Source of the DNA: an uncultured Armatimonadota bacterium
Lineage (GTDB): Bacteria; Armatimonadota; Fimbriimonadia; Fimbriimonadales; Fimbriimonadaceae
DNA: 64,000 bases
Reading direction: 5' to 3'
NCBI GenBank assembly: GCA_903904815.1
Contig: CAIVDU010000010.1
Location: forward strand, 1-64,000
The position numbers and the translations under genes are program-made. Shown in pieces: positions 9,189 through 16,736 of this stretch (positions are counted from its first letter, which is position 1; each line of letters starts with the position of its first letter). Under the pieces are notes generated by a model. It was given only the letters and a program-made list of their open reading frames with translations. It made no database searches and was not told the DNA's origin.

Positions 9189-10238
9189 ATGTTCACGTAC
9201 CTTGCTGCGCTCGTTCTCGCGCCTCAGTTCCACTCGCTCAACCACCTCCCTCTTCCCAAGGAGTCCGACACGTTCGCCTTCGTGGTTCTCGGGGACAACC
9301 GGCCAACTGGGTCCGGGCAGCCTGCCACTCCGGTGTTTCGCGAGATCCTCAAAGAGGTTGGATTTATCCACCCGGCGTTCGTTTTGAGCTTGGGAGACCT
9401 GCTGTATGGAAACGATGAGCCCCTGGCGCAATACAAAGTCGAGGCGAATGAGATGCAGCAGATCCTCGCTGGCCTGAAGGTTCCCATCTTTAACGCACCA
9501 GGGAACCACGAGTTGGCCGATAAACCTGAGTTTGAGCAGGAGTATGTTTCTCGGTTCGGAGCACTCTGGGGCAGCTTCGACTTCGGCGGATGTCGATTTA
9601 TCGCTGCCTGTACGGATGAGGTGGGTCACAAGTCGGGTATCTCGGACGGTCAACGGGCATGGATCGAGAAGACGGTTGCGGATGGCAAGCCATCTTTCAT
9701 TGGCATGCACCGGCCGATTTTTGCCCGTAAAGGCAATCTGGAAGAGGGCGCAAGCGTTGATGGGGCGGCTGGTCTTCACGAGCAGTTCCACACGCACAAC
9801 GTGCAGGCCGTGTTTCAGGCGCACGACCACATTTTTCAGCACGCGACTCGTGACGGCGTGGAATATTTTATTTCGGGCGGGGCAGGCGCTCCGCTTGACG
9901 CAACTCCCGAGGAAGGTGGCTACTTCCACTACATCCTCGTTCACGTTGCGAAGGGCAAAGCAACCTATCAGGTGTTGCCACTCGATTCCATCCAGGTCTC
10001 CTACGTCGGGTCCACTATTCGAGTGGGGAACTATGCCTATGGAGAGATCAAGCTCGGTGATTTGACTGTTCACGCCGCGAAACCGCCGACATCTGCTACT
10101 GCCTATCTCGACAAGAAAGGCAAGCACATAGATGTCCCGATCAAGATCAAGGCCGTGGAAAAGGACGCGACCGGATACACCGTACACCTCAGCCTCAAGC
10201 TTGGCCAGCATCGACAGACAGTTATCCAACTGCAGTAA
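9189..10238 (+). CDS. calcineurin-like metallophosphoesterase
   Basis: The 349-residue protein has the metal-binding motifs of the family in order: LGDNR (D36), SLGDLLYGND, APGNHE, GMHRP and AHDHIF. The N-terminus has a short hydrophobic stretch (about 1-14), which may be a signal sequence; secretion is therefore likely but not certain. A C-terminal beta domain (from about 240) follows the catalytic core, as in purple-acid-phosphatase-like proteins. Substrate is unknown. The gene's 3' end is followed directly by the remnant of an LD-carboxypeptidase in another frame. Confidence 0.88.
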   Translation: MFTYLAALVLAPQFHSLNHLPLPKESDTFAFVVLGDNRPTGSGQPATPVFREILKEVGFIHPAFVLSLGDLLYGNDEPLAQYKVEANEMQQILAGLKVPIFNAPGNHELADKPEFEQEYVSRFGALWGSFDFGGCRFIAACTDEVGHKSGISDGQRAWIEKTVADGKPSFIGMHRPIFARKGNLEEGASVDGAAGLHEQFHTHNVQAVFQAHDHIFQHATRDGVEYFISGGAGAPLDATPEEGGYFHYILVHVAKGKATYQVLPLDSIQVSYVGSTIRVGNYAYGEIKLGDLTVHAAKPPTSATAYLDKKGKHIDVPIKIKAVEKDATGYTVHLSLKLGQHRQTVIQLQ

Positions 10239-10239
10239 C

Positions 10240-10438
10240 GAGTAAGGGAACGCCAACAGCTCCCGGCCCCTCCGAAATCGAGGATGTCATTTGCCAATCG
10301 GTTGAAGGGCTGGGAATTCCCGTGATTGCGAACCTTCCGTTCGGACACAGTACGCATCAGCTCACGTTAGTCCAAGGCGCGGTGGCAACGGTTACTGCGG
10401 ACCCAGTGAAAATCGAACTCAACATACCAACGCTTTAG
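10240..10438 (+). pseudogene. C-terminal remnant of an LD-carboxypeptidase (S66)
   Basis: Reading the frame that ends at TAG 10436-10438 gives about 60 residues including IEDVICQSVEGLGIPVIA, NLPFGHSTHQLTLVQG and AVATVTADP. This matches the C-terminal end of peptidase family S66 (LdcA), where a GLPFGH segment is followed by a TLPxG strand. No start codon and no N-terminal domain are present, since the preceding DNA belongs to the metallophosphoesterase. I read it as a decayed gene. LdcA normally trims murein tetrapeptides in recycling. Confidence 0.65.
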
Positions 10439-10449
10439 GCTCTCGTTGC

Positions 10450-12981
10450 CTATTGTCTAAGGGAGACCCCATGGAGGCTGAGCCCCGACAAAGCGTCAAT
10501 TTGGGTGATTCGGCAATACGTAACCGCCTTGTTCGGCGGAACTGGCAGACCAACCGCGGAGATGCCATCGGTCCGGTCAGCCAACACGCAAACGCCTTTT
10601 TGATCCCTCGATCTGACTTGGAGGCCATATCGAAGTGTATAGATCAATGGCTGTGAACCTTTGATGCCGATCTCAACCTGAGCAATCGGCTTGCCATCTT
10701 CGACGGAGTGGTCGGTGCTGAGCGCTAGAAAGAGTTTAGAGCCCTTGCCCAGGATTCGTATATTCAGTTCCGACCCTGAGAGATGGGACTCTCCGCTCAG
10801 AATGGATGCCGACCGCATCGGCTGGCGCAACATTCTAAAATTCACGCGGCCGATCCTTTGCTCAGTCACTCCGCTATCGCCGAACTCCAAACCCGGTGTC
10901 CCATTCAGCCTTGCCGGCTCGTCGAAATACATCGACTTCAAGACCTGCATGGGGTCATAGGGAAGCGCCGAAATCGGGTCCGTCCTGGGATTCCACGCGT
11001 AATCGGCGGCGACCACCATCGCGGCGTACTGTTTAAGAGCCGCAAGCATGGTGACCTCACTGCTCTCATAGCCTGCCCAGGTGGTGATGAGTGCGCCTTC
11101 GGCGCCCATGTTGCTTGCGGCATCGAAGAACGAACGAATATTCTGGGAGTTAAACCACGCGCTAGCGACGGGGCGCTGCCCGTTCGTTTCCCAAACCTTA
11201 AGTGACGTTTCAAATTTCGAAGGGTCGGGATTTCCAGCGTAGTGCCAGTCGCCAATCAAGGCGTCTTTCGGAACAACGCTCCGTCGCTGTTCGGCTTCCG
11301 CCTCGTTATCGCCAAAACCCGCGTCCACGGCCTGGTTGGGCGCCAAGCACTTGTCTCCCCATAGCATCATCTTTACTCGATGTTTTTCGGCGATCGAGGC
11401 CAAGAACGGGATCTGAAGTTTCCACATCTCGGTGACGAATTTGGGATCTGGCTTCCAGCCGCGCATGTCCACTTCGTCCAATCCAAAGTGGACGGTCTCC
11501 GGCTTTAACGAGGCAATGATTTCATTCCAAAGCGCCGTGAGGACTTCTCTTGTTCGAGGGGTACGTGGATCCAGGGCATAGGGAACGTTCGGGTTAAGGG
11601 CTAGGTCCAGGTTTTTCCCATTAGCGAACATCCATTCGGCGTGCCCGAAGCTTTGCACGAGGGGAATCGGATCGACTCCGATTTCACGGTAATAGCGAAA
11701 AAGCCGTACCAAGTCCTCACGCTTCATCGTGATCGGCGTGTCGATCCCCGGCAGACTCTTCCAAGAGGTGCGTTCGCATTGGAGCACCACATGGTTGAAT
11801 CCCAGCGGCTTCAGCAAGCGATCCCACAACTTCGCATGGAATGCATTCGCGTTCGGTCCGACGAAGAGATGAACTCCTCTCCAGGCTATGCCCGGCTCAT
11901 CGGATATATGCCCCTTGGGAATCCAGAGACGTCCATTCTTGGCAAAACAGAGGGATCCGAGCCGTGCCAAAGCCGCCTGGGTTCCATCCTCGCTCCCGGT
12001 TCTTATGGTCACTCGATCGCATTCGACGGAAAGACGGTACGCGCCCGACATCATTCCCGAGTCGGGAATGAACTGCACTCCCATGCTTCCGGACTGGAGA
12101 CTTGGAGGAGATGCGAAGCGTCGACTTAACGTGCTCGCTAGGATCTTTCCAAAGGGAAGGTCCTTCGGCAAGTTTAGGCCCCCCGAGATGTCGATTGGGC
12201 TCTCAAAGTGGAGGTCCGCCAACTTTGGCTTGGGAACCAGAATCGGCATCTCCTCATTGGCTGCTTCCAGAGTCTTGCTTGGGTAAGCGCCGAGAGATTC
12301 AGCAAGTAATCCAGCGCCAGGAGGCGGTTCCACGTTCACCCTGAACTCACAGTGGAGCGTTGCCGGGTGTCCTGGGCTCACGTCGAGACTTTGCGCGCCC
12401 AACCAAAACTGGTCGTCGTCATCCGCCCATTCGTAGCCACGAGCGTCGTAAAGCGTTAACGGGGTGTCACTAGAGACTGCGAGATTCCCCAGCTTGGATG
12501 TTAGACGGTACTGCGGGCTATCCGGAGTAAATTTTCGCTCTTCGACGTCAACTTTGGACTTAAAAATACGTCCGGCTAGATCTACGGTCGCGGTATCCGA
12601 GACAAGCTTGCCGCGAACGAAAACCGGCGCCCAAAGGTTCCCCAGAGTAACCTCGACCTTACTCGGAGCTGTCCCGGACCAGTTAAAGACATAGTCAACC
12701 GTGAGCGTTGAGCCGTCTTGACGAAGGGTCTCGCAGCCACTTGCCAGCCCGTCGTCGGATGCAAAGCTCATCGCGATGGACTTATCGTTGAGAGTCTTGA
12801 CGGTTTGCTGGTGGTACTTGCTGGAGTAGTAGCTCTTCTTCCACCCAGGCTCGTAGTATTCAAAACTGGAACCCTTAATGACTGGGATTCCAGCAGATAC
12901 GACGGATAAGCCCCTCGCAGACTCTAATGAGGCTTGAAGAGAACCAAACTGGGTGGCGACAAGGACCGAGAGGATTAGCAT
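10450..12981 (-). CDS. secreted GH20-like beta-N-acetylhexosaminidase
   Basis: The 843-residue protein has a signal peptide (about 1-20). A beta-rich N-terminal region runs to about 240, then a GH20b-type domain (about 250-350, with EDGTQAALARL) precedes the TIM-barrel. The barrel contains HFGLDEVDM, where D502-E503 is the GH20 Asp-Glu pair used in substrate-assisted catalysis; FGHAEW is near 446. A C-terminal beta region follows. GH20 enzymes remove terminal GlcNAc or GalNAc. It is the last gene of the sugar-uptake cluster, which suggests an amino-sugar oligosaccharide as the transported substrate. No Shine-Dalgarno is visible before ATG 12981. Confidence 0.88.
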   Translation of the reverse strand: MLILSVLVATQFGSLQASLESARGLSVVSAGIPVIKGSSFEYYEPGWKKSYYSSKYHQQTVKTLNDKSIAMSFASDDGLASGCETLRQDGSTLTVDYVFNWSGTAPSKVEVTLGNLWAPVFVRGKLVSDTATVDLAGRIFKSKVDVEERKFTPDSPQYRLTSKLGNLAVSSDTPLTLYDARGYEWADDDDQFWLGAQSLDVSPGHPATLHCEFRVNVEPPPGAGLLAESLGAYPSKTLEAANEEMPILVPKPKLADLHFESPIDISGGLNLPKDLPFGKILASTLSRRFASPPSLQSGSMGVQFIPDSGMMSGAYRLSVECDRVTIRTGSEDGTQAALARLGSLCFAKNGRLWIPKGHISDEPGIAWRGVHLFVGPNANAFHAKLWDRLLKPLGFNHVVLQCERTSWKSLPGIDTPITMKREDLVRLFRYYREIGVDPIPLVQSFGHAEWMFANGKNLDLALNPNVPYALDPRTPRTREVLTALWNEIIASLKPETVHFGLDEVDMRGWKPDPKFVTEMWKLQIPFLASIAEKHRVKMMLWGDKCLAPNQAVDAGFGDNEAEAEQRRSVVPKDALIGDWHYAGNPDPSKFETSLKVWETNGQRPVASAWFNSQNIRSFFDAASNMGAEGALITTWAGYESSEVTMLAALKQYAAMVVAADYAWNPRTDPISALPYDPMQVLKSMYFDEPARLNGTPGLEFGDSGVTEQRIGRVNFRMLRQPMRSASILSGESHLSGSELNIRILGKGSKLFLALSTDHSVEDGKPIAQVEIGIKGSQPLIYTLRYGLQVRSRDQKGVCVLADRTDGISAVGLPVPPNKAVTYCRITQIDALSGLSLHGVSLRQ

Positions 12982-13001
12982 AGGTTGCAGATTGGCGGTT
13001 C

Positions 13002-13039
13002 AAAAAAGCCCATTGTCCCTTTCCGGCTTGTTAGGGCTT
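13002..13039 (-). terminator. possible terminator between lipoprotein and GH20 genes
   Basis: On the minus strand AAGCCC and GGGCTT flank a 26-nt loop and are followed by TTTT. The stem is short and the loop long, so it is weak. It would allow partial read-through into the GH20 gene. Confidence 0.35.
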
Positions 13040-13047
13040 GGCAGCGG

Positions 13048-13248
13048 CTACGGACCGGCCTGTCCGCGGGCGGCCGCTCGCCGGGCTTGGCCTGGAGCAA
13101 CGTCTCCCGTACCTGCGCTGTCGACGGATTTGCCGTTGACCGTTCGTTTATCGGATTCGTTGGAGCCGCCATCCGAGCCCGAGCATCCGCAAGCGAGGCC
13201 AACAAGAATGATGATAAGAGCGAGTTCCTTGTTAAACGTTAATTTCAT
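13048..13248 (-). CDS. small Gly/Ser-rich lipoprotein
   Basis: A 66-residue protein starting at ATG 13248 (MKLTFNKE). Hydrophobic residues 8-18 (ALIIILVGLAC) end at a Cys followed by GCSGSDGGSN, resembling a lipoprotein signal with a poorly matching lipobox. The rest is low-complexity and Ala/Arg/Gly-rich. Very small lipoproteins right after a pseudopilin gene are seen in pseudopilin-rich phyla such as Planctomycetota. It lies 51 bp downstream of the pseudopilin and is probably cotranscribed. Function unknown. Confidence 0.65.
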   Translation of the reverse strand: MKLTFNKELALIIILVGLACGCSGSDGGSNESDKRTVNGKSVDSAGTGDVAPGQARRAAARGQAGP

Positions 13249-13299
13249 AGTGGACTTTGCCGGGCAGCCAACCAAGACGGTGGCTGCCCGAAAGGGGAT

Positions 13300-14148
13300 T
13301 TAGTTACAACCTGCCCAATCATCGAAGAGAACCGAGCTGTTAGCTCTGAAATACTTGTTGGTCGCGACGCATTCAGGATCGTTCGGAGCTAGTGAGTACT
13401 GGGCAACCGTATCGAGTGAGTAGATCACTGACTGCTGGAGCGATTTGGCGTGCCCGTCGGAGAACGCATAGTTCGCTTGGGAGCCGTTGTGACGTTGGGG
13501 TTTCTCCCAGCGATCGCTGGCCACTGTCTTTGGGTTCGTAACCGAGACTCCGTCCCACCACTCTTCAAAGTACGGAGGCGCTAACTTGTTGGCTTCGCGC
13601 GACTCGCCGGCAAAGACGAGGTTCGCCGGGTCACTCGCCGCGGTTTGGCTAATGGGTGGGGAAACGGCGGGATCATCTGGGCTAAATCCAGATGGTGGCG
13701 AGTAATTGCGAATGGCAAGGTGATAGTTATAGCCGTACGAGGGAAATCGCGAGTTCGGTTTCGTGCTATCGGGGTTTGCGGTTGAATTGTCATCTGGGCA
13801 TCGCCACATACTGCCCGCAGCATCAAAGGTGTAACCCGTGACGGTCGCTGCTTTCCCGTTTTTTATGTAGGGCTGCAGTAGTCCGTACCAGATGTTCGCC
13901 TGGTTCTCATAGAGGCCATGGTTTGGATGTGAATAGTCGCCCTCGGTCGCGACCGGGACATAAACGTCATCGTAGTCGTTGGAGTACATCACTTGACCAA
14001 GACCGACGTTCTTGATGTTACTGAGACAAGACGTCTTCTTGGCCGCTTCTTTGGCTTGAGCAAAAACAGGGAAGAGGATTGCCGCCAGGATGGCGATAAT
14101 CGCAATGACGACAAGTAGTTCGATGAGCGTGAACGCCTTTGTTTTCAT
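13300..14148 (-). CDS. type II secretion-type pseudopilin, DUF1559/H-X9-DG group
   Basis: 282 residues. The N-terminus [10 protein letters not shown] is a class III prepilin leader followed by a long hydrophobic helix (about 6-28), so a prepilin peptidase should cleave before FTLIE with E5 of the mature protein conserved. The C-terminal region has the FSDGHAKSL motif typical of H-X9-DG pseudopilins. The start codon overlaps the regulator's stop as ATGA, so the two are translationally coupled. Its location inside a sugar-uptake operon suggests a pseudopilin that serves export or handling of the cluster's polymer; this is inference. Confidence 0.93.
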   Translation of the reverse strand: MKTKAFTLIELLVVIAIIAILAAILFPVFAQAKEAAKKTSCLSNIKNVGLGQVMYSNDYDDVYVPVATEGDYSHPNHGLYENQANIWYGLLQPYIKNGKAATVTGYTFDAAGSMWRCPDDNSTANPDSTKPNSRFPSYGYNYHLAIRNYSPPSGFSPDDPAVSPPISQTAASDPANLVFAGESREANKLAPPYFEEWWDGVSVTNPKTVASDRWEKPQRHNGSQANYAFSDGHAKSLQQSVIYSLDTVAQYSLAPNDPECVATNKYFRANSSVLFDDWAGCN

Positions 14149-15290
14149 AGGAATGATTCCGAATTGGTTCTAGATTGATTTGCGACAGCGGTACTGTCGC
14201 GAACGACGAGGGCAGGGTCCATGATCACCTGCTGCGATCCAATTTGAGTGAAGTTCCGAACCTGCATGACGACTTCACATGCCTTTACAGCCATCGCTTC
14301 CAGCGGCTGGGCGACCGTCGTCAGTGGTGGATTGGTCATGCGGAGAAATGCCGCGTCATCGTAGGAAACGATCGACAGTTCCGCAGGAACGGAGATCCCT
14401 TCGCGTTGGGCGATGCCAAGTATCTGCATCGCGAGATGTGGACCTGCGGCAAAGACGGCAGTAAAGCGATCGGGAGAACGCAGATTCTGGATGAAGCTCT
14501 CCACCGTCGGGTCATCGAGACCGCTCGTGTTCTTCCCCAAGATGACGTCATTCTCGTTCAGGCCCAGCAGTCTTCCTTTTAGAGCGACGCGGAAGCCTCT
14601 CAGACGGTCGATGGTGTTGGAGTCTTCCAGTCCGGCGCCGACGAAGGCGATTCGCCTGTGACCGTAATCAACGAGGTGGTTTACCGCGAGGGCGGCTCCG
14701 AGCAGGTTATCGCTGTCGATAGTGTTGACGTGGCCGCCCTCCCATGAGGAGCCGAGAATAGCCACCGATTTGCCGGCCCGACCCATCGCCGAGAGTTCGG
14801 AGGCTGACCGAGGATCGGGGTTCATGGCGATCAATACCGTATCGGTCGCATCCCGGAAATGCTCGGCAAAGCCTGGATCCATCGGTGCGATATCGACGCG
14901 AATATCGAGAGCCTGAAAATAGTTCCGAATGCCCCAATAAAGCGAGCCGTGATAATAGTCGTCCACGGCCCCTGCTAGGGCCATTGGCCGCATGAGGATG
15001 ACGCACCGACCAAGGACTCTTGATGGCCGCTCAGCTACAAAGGTGCCTCGCCCCTTTTCTCGAGTCAGCCATCCCTCGGCAGTGAGGCTGAGGATGGCCT
15101 TGTTCGCGGTCATTCGGCTGACGGCGAGTTGGTTGGCAATCTCCACTTCTGAGGGAAGTACCGCGCCAACCTTGAGGCTTTCTCCAAGCAGGGCATCCAG
15201 AATGCGCCGCTTCACTTGCGTGTGGGCGGGAATGTTTGAAAGTCGGTCAATGGGCCCCCCCAACATTTCAGCGGTGTATGAGTTCTCCAC
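14145..15290 (-). CDS. GntR/LacI-type hybrid transcriptional regulator
   Basis: 381 residues. Residues about 20-90 form a GntR winged helix-turn-helix ([19 protein letters not shown], then REKGRGTFV in the wing). Residues about 100-375 form a LacI/periplasmic-binding-like sugar-sensing domain ([26 protein letters not shown]). This architecture is that of AraR-like repressors. It starts at GTG 15290, 8 nt after a TATACT -10 box embedded in a partial palindrome, so autoregulation is likely. Probable binding sites are listed separately at 15297, 15445 and 19139. The inducer is likely a sugar taken up by the adjacent transporter. Confidence 0.92.
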   Translation of the reverse strand: MENSYTAEMLGGPIDRLSNIPAHTQVKRRILDALLGESLKVGAVLPSEVEIANQLAVSRMTANKAILSLTAEGWLTREKGRGTFVAERPSRVLGRCVILMRPMALAGAVDDYYHGSLYWGIRNYFQALDIRVDIAPMDPGFAEHFRDATDTVLIAMNPDPRSASELSAMGRAGKSVAILGSSWEGGHVNTIDSDNLLGAALAVNHLVDYGHRRIAFVGAGLEDSNTIDRLRGFRVALKGRLLGLNENDVILGKNTSGLDDPTVESFIQNLRSPDRFTAVFAAGPHLAMQILGIAQREGISVPAELSIVSYDDAAFLRMTNPPLTTVAQPLEAMAVKACEVVMQVRNFTQIGSQQVIMDPALVVRDSTAVANQSRTNSESFL

Positions 15291-15296
15291 TTGTAA

Positions 15297-15310
15297 TCAG
15301 TATATACAGC
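15297..15310. promoter_or_regulatory. operator O2 with -10 box of the regulator gene
   Basis: TCAGTATATACAGC contains the same GTATATAC core as the perfect palindrome at 19139-19158. The minus-strand TATACT (15304-15299) lies 8 nt before the regulator's GTG start. The overlap of core and -10 suggests autorepression. GntR-family operators generally fit GT(N)xAC. Confidence 0.65.
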
Positions 15311-15444
15311 ATTTAGCCTCCGCGCAAGCGAAGATTTTTTTGGTGTTCTATGACGCGATCCTTGAACCTAAAATGTCGGATTCCTCCTCGATCGTTTTCG
15401 CAATGCTAGCTGTTTCGGAGGTGACTGTCCGTCGGCAAAGACGA

Positions 15445-15460
15445 GCATTGTATACACAGC
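15445..15460. promoter_or_regulatory. candidate operator O3
   Basis: GCATTGTATACACAGC is an imperfect palindrome around GTATAC, in the 210-bp gap between the permease stop and the regulator start. It resembles O1 and O2 but with a shorter spacer between GT and AC, so its membership in the same regulon is less certain. Confidence 0.4.
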
Positions 15461-15500
15461 TCTTATTTGGCCGCAGTTAACCCACCGATTGCTGGTCGCG

Positions 15501-16736
15501 TTAGCCCTTCATACCGGTAGTGGCGACACCGGCGAGAATGTAGCGCTGGGCAAACAAGAACAGCGCGGCAACCGGAAGCATCGAGAGGAGAGCCCCTGCC
15601 ATGAGAAGCGGGCGGTTGTCGACGTAAGGCGACCGAAAATATTCGAGGCCGAGGCTGATGGTTCGGTAGTCCGGGTTGTCGAGATAGATCAGGGGTCCCA
15701 TCACGTCTTGCCAAGCGGCAACGAATGAAAAGAGGCCGACGATAATCAGGACCGGCTTACAGTTCGGAAGCACGATGCTTCGATAAACTCGGAATGCGGA
15801 GGCTCCATCGATCTCCGCCGACTCATCAAGTTCCTTGGGAAGACCCAGCATGAACTGGCGGATCAAGAACACGTTGAAGGCCCCTGCCGTGAATTGAGGC
15901 ACGATAAGCGGCCAAAAGCTATCGATCCACCCGATCGACTTGAAGATGCAGAAGAGTGGGATCAGCGTGACCTGGCCGGGCACCATCAAAGTGGCGAGCA
16001 GAACGATAAAGAGTATTTCTTTGCGCTTAAAATTCGTCCGAGCAAACCCAAAGGCGACCAGGCTACTGCTGAGAATCTGGCCCAGGACGGTGAGGACACT
16101 GAGCAGCAAGCTATTCCTCATAAACAGGAGGAATCCCGCGCTCTTGGCTCCAATGGTTCCCTCGGGCCCCTTGAGCGCCTTACCGAAATTCTCCCAATGG
16201 GCACTGAAAAACCGAAGGTCTTGATGAGGGCGGTTCTTGACTACGGTGATTTGCTGCACGTTTGCGTTGGGTTCCGCAGTGAAGAGCAGCTCATCAAACC
16301 CGGTTTCTTTCTTGCGAACCATCCTGGCCAATACGGCTCTGCGAGCGCCTTCTACGAGCTGAATCGGCGTGTCGGGCAAGTCGACCCTCGACACTGGCCA
16401 AGGAATCGGTTTGGCTATTCCGGCAGGGAACCACTTGACAAGCTTGGTCGCATTGCTGTTTGCAAATTCGAGGAAGTAAGCGCCGGGCTGCTTCTCATCG
16501 CCGAGAAGGTCCTTTGATGGAATTAACCTCATCCACTGGCCGCCCTCGATGGCGAAGAAGCGGTTCTTCGCGGACATGTTAGCCGACAAACTGAGTTGTT
16601 CCGCCGGATACATTGACGGTGGTTCCAGGTTCATCCCTTCGACGGACTTAAGCGAGCTAATTACGACCCAGTAGAAGGGAAACATGAGCAGCAGCGAGAC
16701 GACGCTGAGGGCCAAGTAGACTGGCAGCCGCTTCAT
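15501..16736 (-). CDS. MalG-type sugar ABC permease with large extracytoplasmic insert
   Basis: 411 residues from ATG 16736, which overlaps the upstream stop as TGATG. Transmembrane helix 1 (about residues 4-24) is followed by roughly 170 residues with no membrane segment before helix 2. The rest has the usual MalG helices and the EAA loop ELDESAEIDGASAFRVYRSI that contacts the ATPase. The usual family length is about 280, so the extra domain after helix 1 is notable. No ATPase gene is adjacent; a shared MsmX/MalK-type ATPase elsewhere is expected. Confidence 0.9.
   Translation of the reverse strand: MKRLPVYLALSVVSLLLMFPFYWVVISSLKSVEGMNLEPPSMYPAEQLSLSANMSAKNRFFAIEGGQWMRLIPSKDLLGDEKQPGAYFLEFANSNATKLVKWFPAGIAKPIPWPVSRVDLPDTPIQLVEGARRAVLARMVRKKETGFDELLFTAEPNANVQQITVVKNRPHQDLRFFSAHWENFGKALKGPEGTIGAKSAGFLLFMRNSLLLSVLTVLGQILSSSLVAFGFARTNFKRKEILFIVLLATLMVPGQVTLIPLFCIFKSIGWIDSFWPLIVPQFTAGAFNVFLIRQFMLGLPKELDESAEIDGASAFRVYRSIVLPNCKPVLIIVGLFSFVAAWQDVMGPLIYLDNPDYRTISLGLEYFRSPYVDNRPLLMAGALLSMLPVAALFLFAQRYILAGVATTGMKG

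Noticed and set aside
9066-10256. 396-codon minus-strand frame opposite the metallophosphoesterase
   Set aside because: No recognisable domain, whereas the plus strand carries all metallophosphoesterase motifs.
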